Below are positions 35,223 through 44,304 of a stretch of DNA of 64,000 bases, piece after piece. Numbering within the stretch: position 1 is the first letter of the stretch; each line of letters begins with the position of its first letter. Both the position numbers and the translations under genes were made by a program. The notes below the pieces were generated by a model, which was not told the DNA's origin, did no database searches, and worked only from the letters and a program-made list of their open reading frames with translations. The DNA is from Butyrivibrio sp. (lineage in GTDB: Bacteria > Bacillota > Clostridia > Lachnospirales > Lachnospiraceae). The stretch covers positions 158,799 through 222,798 of the forward strand of contig JAKVKH010000002.1 in NCBI GenBank assembly GCA_022486625.1, read 5' to 3'.

Positions 35223-36440
35223 ATGAATAATATAATGTTCTTTACTCATCATTTGTGGGGAGGCGGAGCAGAAAAAACAGTCTGCAGTCTTGCTAATTAC
35301 ATGAACCGTAATATGGATGATATTAAGGTTTATGTCTGTGTAGTATATGATGATCCCGATATTCACAAAAAAGTAGATAATGTTATTGTGCTTAGATATC
35401 ATACAGTGAGCGAGAACTCAGCTATTGGAAAAGCTAATGTAGTGAGAAAACAAGTGCAGGAACTGCGCAGATTAAAGAGAAAGTATAAGATAGATGTCTG
35501 TGTTAGCTTTTTGCCAGGGGCAGATATGATTAATGTGTTATCCGGGAGCGGAGAAAAAAGAATTGTATCTGTCAGAAACCGGGAATCTAAATTCACACAT
35601 AATATCTGGAAAAAAATGTATGTTGAATATGCATATCACCATTGCGATTGTATTGTGGCTGTATCAGAAGTAGTGAGAAAAGATGTTATCGGTTTCTTTG
35701 GAATAAATGAAAACAAGGTTATTACGATACATAATTCTGTCAGAGATATTCCGGTGGCAGGGGAATGTCAGAAAAACTATATGGACTTCATCAGTGGAAA
35801 ATTTGTATTTATTAATGTGGCCAGATTGAATTATGAAAAAGGACAGGAGCATTTACTTCGTGCATTTGCCGGAGTGGCGAAGCAATATGACAAAGCGGTT
35901 CTTGTTATTCTTGGAGGGGGAGAGCTGGAAAGTGACCTCCGAGGGCTTACCTGTGAATTGGGACTGCAGGATAAGGTCCTGTTTCTGGGAATGCAGAAGA
36001 ATCCATTTGATTATATGAAGCTGGCAGATGTGTTTGTACTTTCTTCAGATGTTGAAGGAATGCCGAATGCACTTCTTGAAGCAATGCAATGTGATCTTCC
36101 TGTAATTTCAACAGAATGCGGAGCACGTGAAATTCTGTCGCCGGAAACAGATGCAATGTATATGACAGAATATATGGACCCGGCGATATATGGAGTACTG
36201 GTTCCGGTGTGTGGAGACAATTTCAGTGACAGAGGTACGATACAGAGAACTGAGATATCAGAGAATGAAAAGATACTTGAGAGTGCAATGCTTAGGATGC
36301 TGGAAGACGCAGAGCTTCGACAAGGATATATACAAAAAGCTGCTGAGTGTTTGAAAGAATATGATATAAAGCTGATTGCACGGAAATGGATCAGTACTTT
36401 TGAGAGAGTTGAAAAAAATGAAAATATTAATGGTAAATAA
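35223..36440 (+). CDS. GT4 glycosyltransferase
   Basis: The protein has 405 residues. Its N-terminal domain opens NIMFFTHHLWGGGAEKTVCSLANYM, a classic G-G-A-E acceptor loop. The middle has RNRESKFTHNIWKKMYVEYAY and CIVAVSEVVRKDV. The C-terminal domain opens FVFINVARLNYEKGQEHLL and carries SSDVEGMPNALLEAMQCDLP, a textbook GT4 (WbnH/TuaC-like) layout in which Glu-Gly-Met-Pro-Asn-Ala contacts the donor. About 60 residues after the signature contain an extended acidic insert (SDRGTIQRTEISENEK). Its final 23 bases overlap the following GT4 gene. Confidence 0.89.
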   Translation: MNNIMFFTHHLWGGGAEKTVCSLANYMNRNMDDIKVYVCVVYDDPDIHKKVDNVIVLRYHTVSENSAIGKANVVRKQVQELRRLKRKYKIDVCVSFLPGADMINVLSGSGEKRIVSVRNRESKFTHNIWKKMYVEYAYHHCDCIVAVSEVVRKDVIGFFGINENKVITIHNSVRDIPVAGECQKNYMDFISGKFVFINVARLNYEKGQEHLLRAFAGVAKQYDKAVLVILGGGELESDLRGLTCELGLQDKVLFLGMQKNPFDYMKLADVFVLSSDVEGMPNALLEAMQCDLPVISTECGAREILSPETDAMYMTEYMDPAIYGVLVPVCGDNFSDRGTIQRTEISENEKILESAMLRMLEDAELRQGYIQKAAECLKEYDIKLIARKWISTFERVEKNENINGK

Positions 36441-37638
36441 GTTTCTGTACCCAAATGGAGGATCAGAGACATATTTTCTGCAGGTTGGGAACCAACTGCA
36501 GAAGATGGGGCATGAGGTTGAGTATTTTGGAATGGAACATGAAGGGCGGGTTGTAGGCAATCATGTCGAAAGCTATACCGAGAGCATGGAATTTCATTCC
36601 AATCGATTAAAAGCTCTTACATATCCGTTAAAAATTATATATTCCGGAGAAGCACGCAAGAAGATACGTTTGGTATTGGAAGATTTTAAACCGAATGTTG
36701 TACACCTGAATAATATTAACTTTCAATTAACTCCCTCCATCATTGATGAAATTCATAAATTTGATCCACAGATCAGAATTGTATATACAGCACACGATTC
36801 CCAGTGGGTTTGCCCGGATCATCTGATGAGGATTCCTTCCAGTGGGGAACTTTGCCAGAAATGTATCGATGGAAATTATCGTTATTGCATTCAGAACAGG
36901 TGTATTCATAATTCTGTTGGCAGAAGTATTCTGGGAGCGTTTGAAGGATGGTTTTATCAAAAGAAAAGAACCTATACACTGGTGGATAAAGTTATTTGTC
37001 CAAGTGAATTTATGAATAAGGTATTGTCACATAATCCAGATCTGAAATCCAGAACAGTCACGATACATAATTATGTTAATCAAATGCAGAGTATGAAACC
37101 AGAAAGGTCATCCGTTGAAAAGTATGTTCTCTATTTTGGCAGGTTTGATGAAGAAAAAGGCATTCATACTTTGCTGAAAGTATGTCGGCAACTTCCGGAA
37201 GTATCATTTGTTTTTGCCGGAAAAGGGACATATGAACAAGAGGTTAATGAAGTAAGAAATATACGTAATGCAGGATTTTTATCAGGGACAGAACTGTATT
37301 CGCTGATTCAGAATGCGGCATTTACTGTATTTCCATCTGAATGTTACGAAAATTGTCCGTTTTCAGTGATGGAATCTATTGTATATGGAACGCCGGTTAT
37401 CGCATCAGATCTTGGAGGTACACCAGAACTAATCGAAAATCATAAGACAGGTGAGCTGTTTGCAGCCGGAGATTTCGCTGAACTGAAAATGAAGATAGAG
37501 AATTTATGGTATGATGAAGAAAAGTGTAAGTCATATCAGATGCAATGCAGAAACATTCTGAATGGGAAAAACAGCAGGTTCGATACATTGGAATCTTACT
37601 GTAAAAAGCTGATTGAAATATATGAAATGGAAAGATGA
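36418..37638 (+). CDS. GT4 glycosyltransferase with cysteine cluster
   Basis: The protein has 406 residues from ATG 36418, chosen because MKILMVNKFLYPNGGSETYF is the canonical GT4 opening; the earlier in-frame ATG lies inside the upstream gene. NNINFQLTPSIIDEIHKF and YTAHDSQWVCPDHLM follow. The cysteine cluster reads C-P-D-H, then GELCQKCIDGNYRYC and NRCIHNS, giving a Cys, a C-x-x-C and two more Cys, like the GT4 at 11327. The C-terminal domain has YVLYFGRFDEEKGIHTLL and SECYENCPFSVMESIVYGTP. These two genes therefore belong to one GT4 subfamily though they lie 25 kb apart. Cytoplasmic, donor unknown. Confidence 0.88.
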   Translation: MKILMVNKFLYPNGGSETYFLQVGNQLQKMGHEVEYFGMEHEGRVVGNHVESYTESMEFHSNRLKALTYPLKIIYSGEARKKIRLVLEDFKPNVVHLNNINFQLTPSIIDEIHKFDPQIRIVYTAHDSQWVCPDHLMRIPSSGELCQKCIDGNYRYCIQNRCIHNSVGRSILGAFEGWFYQKKRTYTLVDKVICPSEFMNKVLSHNPDLKSRTVTIHNYVNQMQSMKPERSSVEKYVLYFGRFDEEKGIHTLLKVCRQLPEVSFVFAGKGTYEQEVNEVRNIRNAGFLSGTELYSLIQNAAFTVFPSECYENCPFSVMESIVYGTPVIASDLGGTPELIENHKTGELFAAGDFAELKMKIENLWYDEEKCKSYQMQCRNILNGKNSRFDTLESYCKKLIEIYEMER

Positions 37639-37640
37639 TT

Positions 37641-38573
37641 ATGGAAAAACAGATAACAGTGCTGACCCCAACTTATAACAGAGCAGAATATCTGAAAAAA
37701 CTGTATGAGTCTTTGTTAAAGCAAACTGAACAGTTATTTATCTGGATGATTGCTGATGATGGCAGCGATGATGAGACTGCAGAAATTGTCAGAACTTTTC
37801 AGAATGAAAAGAAGATTGAAATCAGATATTTTTATCAACCGAATGGCGGAAAGCACAGAGCTCTGAACAGCGGAATCAGGCAAATTCAGACGGAACTGAC
37901 ATATATTGTAGACAGTGATGACTATCTTCCGGATAATGCAATTGAAATAATCCTGAAATATCACCTGAAATATAGAAAAGTGTTTAACATATGGACAGGA
38001 GAAGATACCAGAGGAAACAGAATCTGTGGATATTGTTTTCTGCGATATTATTCAGATGGCAGGGTTAATACGGCAAAGTTTGCTGAAAAGGAATCAATCG
38101 GAAATTATGTGGATGTAAGGATTAATGAGAATAATGGGGGTGATAAAGCAGAGGTCTTTTTCACTGCGATACTGAAGAAGTTCCCATTTCCGGAATATCA
38201 GGGAGAGAAATTCGTTCCGGAGGATCTTGTCTGGATGCAGATGGCAGGGAAGTACGATTTTGTTCATATTAATGAAAAGGTCTACATTTGCGATTACATG
38301 GAAGGGGGATTGACCCGTACCGGGCATAGAAATAAGATTCATTCGCCACATGGAATGATGAAGAGATCAGAGGTGTATCTGCGTAATCAGAAAGTAAAAA
38401 AGTCTGTCAGAATCAAAATGATGCTCCTGTATCAGATTTATGGACATTTTGCAGGAGAGCATATATTTTCCGCACCGGACTGGATTAATGATAAAGTCGA
38501 GTGGAGTTTGCTCTATATACCATCTTTACTGGTATATTGCAGATGGAAAAGGGAAGCAAAAAATGAAGTATAA
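37641..38573 (+). CDS. GT2 glycosyltransferase
   Basis: This 310-residue GT-A protein has ITVLTPTYNRAEYLKKLYES at the start, IADDGSDDETAEIV near 36, NGGKHRALNSGI near 73 and YIVDSDDYLPDNA near 90 with the metal-binding S-D-D. It resembles the group of GT2 enzymes with an N-G-G-K-H-x-A-x-N motif found in many capsule loci. ATG 37641 has GGAAAG six bases upstream, whereas ATG 37635 directly abuts that site. The end overlaps the Wzy-like gene by 11 bases. No helix is visible. Sugar unknown. Confidence 0.87.
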   Translation: MEKQITVLTPTYNRAEYLKKLYESLLKQTEQLFIWMIADDGSDDETAEIVRTFQNEKKIEIRYFYQPNGGKHRALNSGIRQIQTELTYIVDSDDYLPDNAIEIILKYHLKYRKVFNIWTGEDTRGNRICGYCFLRYYSDGRVNTAKFAEKESIGNYVDVRINENNGGDKAEVFFTAILKKFPFPEYQGEKFVPEDLVWMQMAGKYDFVHINEKVYICDYMEGGLTRTGHRNKIHSPHGMMKRSEVYLRNQKVKKSVRIKMMLLYQIYGHFAGEHIFSAPDWINDKVEWSLLYIPSLLVYCRWKREAKNEV

Positions 38574-40152
38574 AAATATATCAGCAGAGGACCTTCTTTT
38601 TTACCTGTATTTCGGAATTATGGTTCTGGCGAAGGGTTTTGGCCTTGTAAGCGGAGAACCGTTATATAAAGCATGTATGATTATTGCAATATTACTGATT
38701 ATTGCCAGACTTGCAGTAGGGTACTATTCAAGGTATGAATATGCTTTTGTTATTCTGACGTTGATATTGGCATTTCTGATATGGCGTATTGCGGGAAATC
38801 AGGCAGTTATTGTTGGTGCACTTTTGGTTGTATCATTGAAAAATGTATCTGTGAAACGTGTATTCCAACTTGGCGCCATATTGTGGAGCATTGCATTTAC
38901 AATACAGATCATATTGCAGCTGTTGAATGTTGTCCCAAGAGACTTTGTGATACATGATAAACTGCATCTGGGTTATGTGATTCGTTGGGCACTTGGTTAT
39001 TCACATCCTAATGTGCTTCAGATCTCATATGTGGTTTTGATTTCATATGTTTTTTATGCAGTCAGAATGAATGTGAAAAAGCTGACAGAGGCGGTTCTGC
39101 TGTCTTTTGCAGGAGCGTGTTACATTTTTCTGTATTCTATCAGTATAACAGGTATGATATATTATCTGATATTTGTCGGGTTGTTGGTTACTTTTGAATT
39201 TCTGAGAGTAAAGGGAGTACCAAGAGGAATTCTGGAAAGAACTGTTTTGCAGATGGTTTTTCCGGCAGCAGTCGGAATTTCAGTTCTGGGTCCGTTAATG
39301 CTTTATGGTAAAGCATTTGATCTGGTGAACAGGATTACAACGACAAGACTTTATCTGTCAAGATATTTCCTTACAAATTATGGCATTACTGCATTTGGTA
39401 AAGATTTTTCAGGTTTGACGGCAGGACTTAATCTTGATTGTTCATACACAAATCTGCTGGTTTATGGTGGAGCTGTTGTTTTTGCTTTTACCTGTATACT
39501 GTATATTGGAATGATCAATGATACAGTCAGAGAACAACGAAGCTGGGAAAACAGCGTAAAAATGGCCATTATATTCAGTTCAGTGGTTGCTGGAATTTCA
39601 GAGCCGTTTCTGTTTAATGGCTCATATAAGAACCTGACACTGATCTTTCTTGGTGTGTGGGTATATAATAAAATGTCTGCATATAGTAAGCAGACCGGAT
39701 GTAAATGCAGAAGTCTTATGCCCGTCAGTAAAACGGTCAAGGTGGTGGTACCGGATTTAGAAAAGCTGAAAATGTGTAGAGGAATCAGTCGTTCGGCATG
39801 GAAGATAATTTTGACTGTGTGCATTATTTGTGCAGTTGTTGGCGGCAGTATGTATGGCAGATTTGCACAAATGCCGCAGGAAGTATATGCACTTCGGATC
39901 AGCTGTGATACGGATGAGAATTCTGTGAATGTGTTTATGTCTCCGGAGCAGATTCAACAGATCAGAAATGGCGGTGATGCCTGGGTACTGAATTATAAAG
40001 ATCAGAATACACCGATGTTGCGATTCGATGGAAATATAATCAAACTGGAGTATCTGAGAGGAATTGTCAGCAGTGCGTTGTGGTGTGCAATTGTCGGAGG
40101 ACTGATTACGGCAGCTGTTGAGGAAAAAAAGAAGAGGGATGTACATAAATGA
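38563..40152 (+). CDS. Wzy-like polymerase (second of three) with C-terminal extension
   Basis: The protein has 529 residues. The first 400 hold ten or more helices, including RWALGYSHPNVLQISYVVL near 145-165, where G-Y-S-H-P-N matches the polymerase at 6453. SISITGMIYYLIF lies near 200 and a hydrophilic loop near 275-300. The C-terminal part is unusual: after a cytoplasmic linker comes another helix (WKIILTVCIICAVVGGSMYG), then about 70 soluble residues (MPQEVYALRISCDTDENSV) and a last helix, resembling a small added domain. ATG 38563 is preceded by GGGAAG. An earlier ATG in frame would sit deep within the GT2 gene. Four-base overlap with the FdtA-like gene suggests coupling. Confidence 0.78.
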   Translation: MKYKNISAEDLLFYLYFGIMVLAKGFGLVSGEPLYKACMIIAILLIIARLAVGYYSRYEYAFVILTLILAFLIWRIAGNQAVIVGALLVVSLKNVSVKRVFQLGAILWSIAFTIQIILQLLNVVPRDFVIHDKLHLGYVIRWALGYSHPNVLQISYVVLISYVFYAVRMNVKKLTEAVLLSFAGACYIFLYSISITGMIYYLIFVGLLVTFEFLRVKGVPRGILERTVLQMVFPAAVGISVLGPLMLYGKAFDLVNRITTTRLYLSRYFLTNYGITAFGKDFSGLTAGLNLDCSYTNLLVYGGAVVFAFTCILYIGMINDTVREQRSWENSVKMAIIFSSVVAGISEPFLFNGSYKNLTLIFLGVWVYNKMSAYSKQTGCKCRSLMPVSKTVKVVVPDLEKLKMCRGISRSAWKIILTVCIICAVVGGSMYGRFAQMPQEVYALRISCDTDENSVNVFMSPEQIQQIRNGGDAWVLNYKDQNTPMLRFDGNIIKLEYLRGIVSSALWCAIVGGLITAAVEEKKKRDVHK

Positions 40153-40559
40153 CAAACAAAGAATATGAAATACTGGAATTTAAGGAATATGGAGATGAAA
40201 GAGGAAATCTGGTAGTTGCAGAAGGAAGTGGGATGGATATCCCATTTGATGTGAAGAGGGTGTTTTATATGTATGGGTCAGATCCGGATATTGTCAGGGG
40301 ACAGCATGCCAATCGCAATACGGAATTTGTGCTGATCAATGTCAGCGGCAGCAGCAAAGTGCTGGTAGACAATGGCAGGGAGAAAAAAATTGTGGAACTG
40401 AATAAACCAAGAATGGGATTATATCTTGGAAAAATGGTATGGAAAGAAATGTATGATTTTTCCAAAGATTCCATTTTGCTGGTTCTGGCAAGTGAGCATT
40501 ATCAGGAGCAGGAATATATCAGGGACTATGATGCCTTCCTGAAGGAAGTAAATGTATGA
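40149..40559 (+). CDS. FdtA/QdtA-like dTDP-4-oxo-6-deoxyglucose 3,4-ketoisomerase (cupin)
   Basis: This 136-residue single-domain cupin of the WxcM C-terminal/FdtA/QdtA family moves the keto group of dTDP-4-oxo-6-deoxy-D-glucose from C4 to C3, making the precursor of 3-amino sugars (Fuc3N, Qui3N). Landmarks are DERGNLVVAEG near 17, RVFYMYGSD near 37, RGQHANRNTEFVLINVSG near 50-67 and GLYLGKMVWKEMYDFS near 95. The family's usual tandem His-x-His is His53-Ala-Asn55 here, so the second histidine is replaced. Neither the matching aminotransferase (FdtB/QdtB) nor rmlA/rmlB is visible, so the pathway is incomplete in this window. Isomerase activity is therefore probable, not certain. Confidence 0.8.
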   Translation: MTNKEYEILEFKEYGDERGNLVVAEGSGMDIPFDVKRVFYMYGSDPDIVRGQHANRNTEFVLINVSGSSKVLVDNGREKKIVELNKPRMGLYLGKMVWKEMYDFSKDSILLVLASEHYQEQEYIRDYDAFLKEVNV

Positions 40560-41497
40560 GTAAAATATCAATTGTAGTACCCGTTTATTATAATTCGGAT
40601 ACGCTGGAAATGCTGTATGCAGATATGAAGCAGAAGATCCTGGGGCAGATCGGAGAATACGAAATTGTATTTGTAGACGATGGATCCAAAGACAGTTCAT
40701 GGGAAGTGATGAACCGGATCCGGAAGCAGGATGAGAATGTAGTCTGTGTGCGGCTGTCCAGAAATTTCGGTGAGCATGCTGCGCTTCTGGCAGGGCTGTC
40801 CGTATGCACAGGAGATTGTGCGGTGACCAAACAGGCAGATCTGCAGGAGGATTCCACGCTGATACTGCAGCTGTATGAGAGCTGGAAAAAGGGTAATAAG
40901 GTAGTACTCGCCATTCGCAGTGCACGTGATGAAGGTGCGGTGAAAAAGTTCTTTGCCGGGATGTATTACTGGCTGGTACGCAAAACGATCAATAAGGAAA
41001 TGCCGCAGGGCGGCTGTGACTGCTACCTTCTGGACAGACAGGTCATTCAGGTACTGGAAGCAATGGGAGAGAAAAATTCCTCCCTGACACTTCAGGTGAT
41101 GTGGGCAGGCTTCCCGACGGAAAAGGTATATTTCCACAGACTGGATCGTACCGTTGGTAAATCCAGGTGGACCTTTGGCAAGAAGTTCAAGCTGGTAATG
41201 GATTCCATGATCAGCTTTACCTATCTGCCGGTTCGCTTCATGTCGGGCTGCGGAATTGCCTTTTTTATTGCATCCGTTATCGGGGCAATTGATGTGATCC
41301 ATGAGAAACTGACGATAGGAACGCCGATGCGGGGCTATGCATCCATTATGTGTGTTCTTCTGTTTGCTTCGGGGCTGATCATGCTGAATCTGGGGATTCT
41401 GGGAGAATACATCTGGCGTACACTGGAGGAATCCAGAAAACGCAGACCGTTTATCATTGATGAAGTAAAGAAGAACGTCGGAGAAGAACTGCGGTGA
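40556..41497 (+). CDS. GtrB/ArnC-like polyprenyl-phosphate glycosyltransferase (GT2)
   Basis: The protein has 313 residues. The GT-A domain has SIVVPVYYNSDTLEML, VDDGSKDSSWEVM and, at the metal site, KQADLQEDSTLIL. The latter half has LDRTVGKSRWTFGKKFKLV, a R-x-x-G-x-S-R/K-W element typical of GtrB/DPM-type enzymes, then two helices (about 228-250 and 262-285) and a cytoplasmic tail EYIWRTLEESRKRRP. These enzymes load a sugar on undecaprenyl phosphate, which GT-C proteins then use outside. The GT-C-like gene at 41514 starts 16 bases later. Sampled base composition is higher in GC than the genes before it. The sugar is unknown. Confidence 0.88.
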   Translation: MSKISIVVPVYYNSDTLEMLYADMKQKILGQIGEYEIVFVDDGSKDSSWEVMNRIRKQDENVVCVRLSRNFGEHAALLAGLSVCTGDCAVTKQADLQEDSTLILQLYESWKKGNKVVLAIRSARDEGAVKKFFAGMYYWLVRKTINKEMPQGGCDCYLLDRQVIQVLEAMGEKNSSLTLQVMWAGFPTEKVYFHRLDRTVGKSRWTFGKKFKLVMDSMISFTYLPVRFMSGCGIAFFIASVIGAIDVIHEKLTIGTPMRGYASIMCVLLFASGLIMLNLGILGEYIWRTLEESRKRRPFIIDEVKKNVGEELR

Positions 41498-41513
41498 AAG
41501 GATCAGACGAAGC

Positions 41514-43049
41514 GTGAAGAATTATATACGACAATGCAACCTGAAAAAACTGAGTTTAGTGCTGACCGTGCTCTATCTGGTGAGCCTTATACCGCTCCTG
41601 ATACTGTCATGGTATAACTATCCGGCAGCAGATGACTTTTCCATGGCACTTGAGACGCATCTGAAATATGTGCAGACCGGCAGTATGCTGCATGCATTTG
41701 CAGAAAATCTGGCAATGACCTGGCATTATTATACGAAATGGATGGGATATTTTACCGCTGATTTTCTGATGTCCATGCCACCGAGTGTATTCGGGGAACG
41801 TTTTTATATGCTGGGAACATGGTTCCTGCTGGGGATGTTCAGCTTTGGCACTGTTTACTTCATGCATGCGCTGCTGGTAAAGGCAGCAGGAATGAACCGG
41901 TACGCGGTGCGTTGTATCGCCATGCTGGTAATGTTTATTACGGTACAGTGTATGCAGGAGGGTTCCCAGAGAGTAGAAGCCTTTTACTGGTATGCAGGGG
42001 CCATCAACTATTTCTTCCTTTATGGACTGGGACTTGTATATCTCGGGCTGCTGATCTCTGCAGTGTATGATGAAAGCAGCAGGAAGCGAGGATATGATGT
42101 AGTTATGGCTTCAGTGCTGGGATTTCTGATGGGCGGAGCCAATTATATGTCTGCACTCAGCTGTGCAATCATATCGGCATTGCTGCTGTTTTATATTCTG
42201 CTGTTCAAATTGAATCTGACGCCTGCAGATCTGCAGCCTGAAAAGAATAAAAGAAAACGTATCAAGGTGCTGAGTATTCCGGCGATTATGATGCTGATTG
42301 GATTTGCATGCAGTTGTATGTCACCTGGAAACCAATATCGTGCAGTTGGCCTTACAGCAATAAATCCGATTAAAGCAATCGTAATCTCACTTTATTATAC
42401 ACTCAGTTATGCAGTTGGCGAGTGGACGACATGGTCGGTATTATGCTTATTGCTGTTGACACTACCAATACTCTGGGTTATGGTTCGTGAAACTTCGTTC
42501 AGATTTCAGCATCCATTTGTTGCTGTAATATTTGCTTATGGAATGGTGTCAGCGAACATAACACCGCCATTGTATGCGGAAGGCAATATTGCGGCGGGCA
42601 GAATTCAGTCCATTTTCTGGGCGCAGTATCTGTTATGTCTTATACTTGTGATGGGATATCTCATGGGCTGGTTTCAACGCAGGATTGGGTATCCGGTCGG
42701 TGTCAGAAAGTCTGAAGTGAATCTGTCATTGTCAGGAAGCAGATTTTGTGCTGTATTGGTGATCCTATGGATTTTTGGATCTTCACTCAGTGCAGGAGTA
42801 AATCCATATTATTATTCTGCAACTTCTGCAGTGACAGATCTGATAAATGGAAAAGCAGAAGCATACGCGCAGCAGTGGAAAGAACGTTATAATGTATTAC
42901 ATGATTCATCTGTAAAAAATGTTGAATTCGGTGAATTAACGGAAAAACCGGAATTGTTATTCTTCTCAGATATATCAGATGATGAAAATGACTGGGCAAA
43001 TCTGGCAATGTGCAAATATTTCAGGAAGAACAGAATTGTAAGAAAATAA
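41514..43049 (+). CDS. Polytopic GT-C-like membrane protein, DUF6056-like
   Basis: The 511-residue protein has eleven or so helices. After the first helix comes WYNYPAADDFSMALETH, the Asp-Asp loop. WMGYFTADFLMSMPPS and RVEAFYWYAGAINYFFLYG follow, matching the layout at 8873 (DDLNY; WTGRSPSHL; WETGACNYL). The start is GTG 41514 with AAAGGAT ten bases upstream. Because it lies just behind the GtrB-like gene, the pair probably forms a two-step system: lipid-phosphate sugar made inside, transfer outside. The last 80 residues are soluble, and the final 200 bases are distinctly AT-rich compared with the first half. Enzyme activity is inferred. Confidence 0.72.
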   Translation: MKNYIRQCNLKKLSLVLTVLYLVSLIPLLILSWYNYPAADDFSMALETHLKYVQTGSMLHAFAENLAMTWHYYTKWMGYFTADFLMSMPPSVFGERFYMLGTWFLLGMFSFGTVYFMHALLVKAAGMNRYAVRCIAMLVMFITVQCMQEGSQRVEAFYWYAGAINYFFLYGLGLVYLGLLISAVYDESSRKRGYDVVMASVLGFLMGGANYMSALSCAIISALLLFYILLFKLNLTPADLQPEKNKRKRIKVLSIPAIMMLIGFACSCMSPGNQYRAVGLTAINPIKAIVISLYYTLSYAVGEWTTWSVLCLLLLTLPILWVMVRETSFRFQHPFVAVIFAYGMVSANITPPLYAEGNIAAGRIQSIFWAQYLLCLILVMGYLMGWFQRRIGYPVGVRKSEVNLSLSGSRFCAVLVILWIFGSSLSAGVNPYYYSATSAVTDLINGKAEAYAQQWKERYNVLHDSSVKNVEFGELTEKPELLFFSDISDDENDWANLAMCKYFRKNRIVRK

Positions 43050-43059
43050 AAGGAGAAAA

Positions 43060-44304
43060 ATGGGACAGGAAGAAGCGGAAAAACGTGAACTGATAATTGA
43101 TAAGTGGATTCATCATCTGACGGAGAGGCAGCTCCAGATGATCGGGCTTGCAGCACTGGTGCTTTTGTCTGTGCTGATACGGATTCATATGGCACCGTTC
43201 TGTAAAATATCACCTGATTATAATACGTTCTTTGCTACATGGGTAGAGCAGTATCGTCAGCTGGGAATAAGAAAAGGATTGTCACAGACAATCGGAGATT
43301 ATTATGTTCCGAATAATATCATCTATGCATTGATTTCCAAGGCGCCATGGGAACCATGGGTACTTATTGCAGCGGTTTCCTGCAGCTTTGAGTATATTAC
43401 CGCATGGTATCTGTATCGGCTGATGGTATTTCTGCAGGTAGGAAAGACAAAAGGCATACCGCTTCAGATGAAGGCAGCGTATGCATCGGTAATGGTGCTG
43501 TTTCTGCCCTGTGCAATGTGGAACAGTGCATTGTGGAAACAATGTGATTCCATTTATACCTGCTTCGCTGTGATTGCACTTTATAATCTGCTTCAGGAGA
43601 AGTATCGGCCGGCAGTAATCTGGCTGGGAGTCAGCCTTTCATTTAAATTGCAGGCAGTTTTACTGTTACCGCTTTTTCTGTGTATCTATCTGATGAAAAA
43701 AAATTTTTCAGTGATTCATTTCGTCTGGCTGCCGCTGATGTATCTGCTGGCGGGATTGCCTGCGATATTATTGCACAGGGATGCAAAAGTTACTTATCTG
43801 ACCTATTTTGCACAGATGCAGGAAGGCGTTTCACAGTCCTACGGATTAAGCTCATACTTCCCCAATATCTATTCAATGGGATTAAGTCAGAATTATGGTG
43901 AACTTGCCAAACCTGCAGTTATGCTGACCGTTGCGCTTCTGGGTGTAATGATGATATATGTGCATCATTACAGGAAAAATATGGTTCCTTCCGGAATAAT
44001 GAACATCGGTATTATGAGTATCTGGACCTGTTGCATGTTCCTGCCATGTATGCATGAGCGGTATGATTACATGATGCTCCTGATGCTGGCGGTATATGCA
44101 GCGGTAATTGACCGGAGAATGGCGGTACCGGCAATACTGGCAAATCTATGTTCGATGCTGACTTATACAATTGTACTTTTTCATGTGGAAACACTGTCTC
44201 TGACGGTGATCAGTGCGCTTTATATTACTGCGTACTGTCTGGCAGCGTATGTGACAGTTCTCACGATCAGAAAACCGATAGAAAAGGAAAACAGAAGACT
44301 ATGA
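43060..44304 (+). CDS. Gpi18-like mannosyltransferase-type membrane protein
   Basis: The protein has 414 residues and about ten helices. The first outer loop reads FCKISPDYNTFFATWVEQYR, and the second region MWNSALWKQCDSIYTCFAVI near 150 is the W-x-Q-x-D-S-I-Y motif of the Gpi18-like group (COG5542). SLSFKLQAVLLLPLFL follows. These resemble PIG-V/Gpi18 mannosyltransferases, which take mannose from dolichyl-phosphate mannose. The next gene makes GDP-mannose, so a mannose donor fits the context. It overlaps that gene by four bases (ATGA). The family is recognised; mannose specificity is inferred from neighbours. Confidence 0.76.
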   Translation: MGQEEAEKRELIIDKWIHHLTERQLQMIGLAALVLLSVLIRIHMAPFCKISPDYNTFFATWVEQYRQLGIRKGLSQTIGDYYVPNNIIYALISKAPWEPWVLIAAVSCSFEYITAWYLYRLMVFLQVGKTKGIPLQMKAAYASVMVLFLPCAMWNSALWKQCDSIYTCFAVIALYNLLQEKYRPAVIWLGVSLSFKLQAVLLLPLFLCIYLMKKNFSVIHFVWLPLMYLLAGLPAILLHRDAKVTYLTYFAQMQEGVSQSYGLSSYFPNIYSMGLSQNYGELAKPAVMLTVALLGVMMIYVHHYRKNMVPSGIMNIGIMSIWTCCMFLPCMHERYDYMMLLMLAVYAAVIDRRMAVPAILANLCSMLTYTIVLFHVETLSLTVISALYITAYCLAAYVTVLTIRKPIEKENRRL

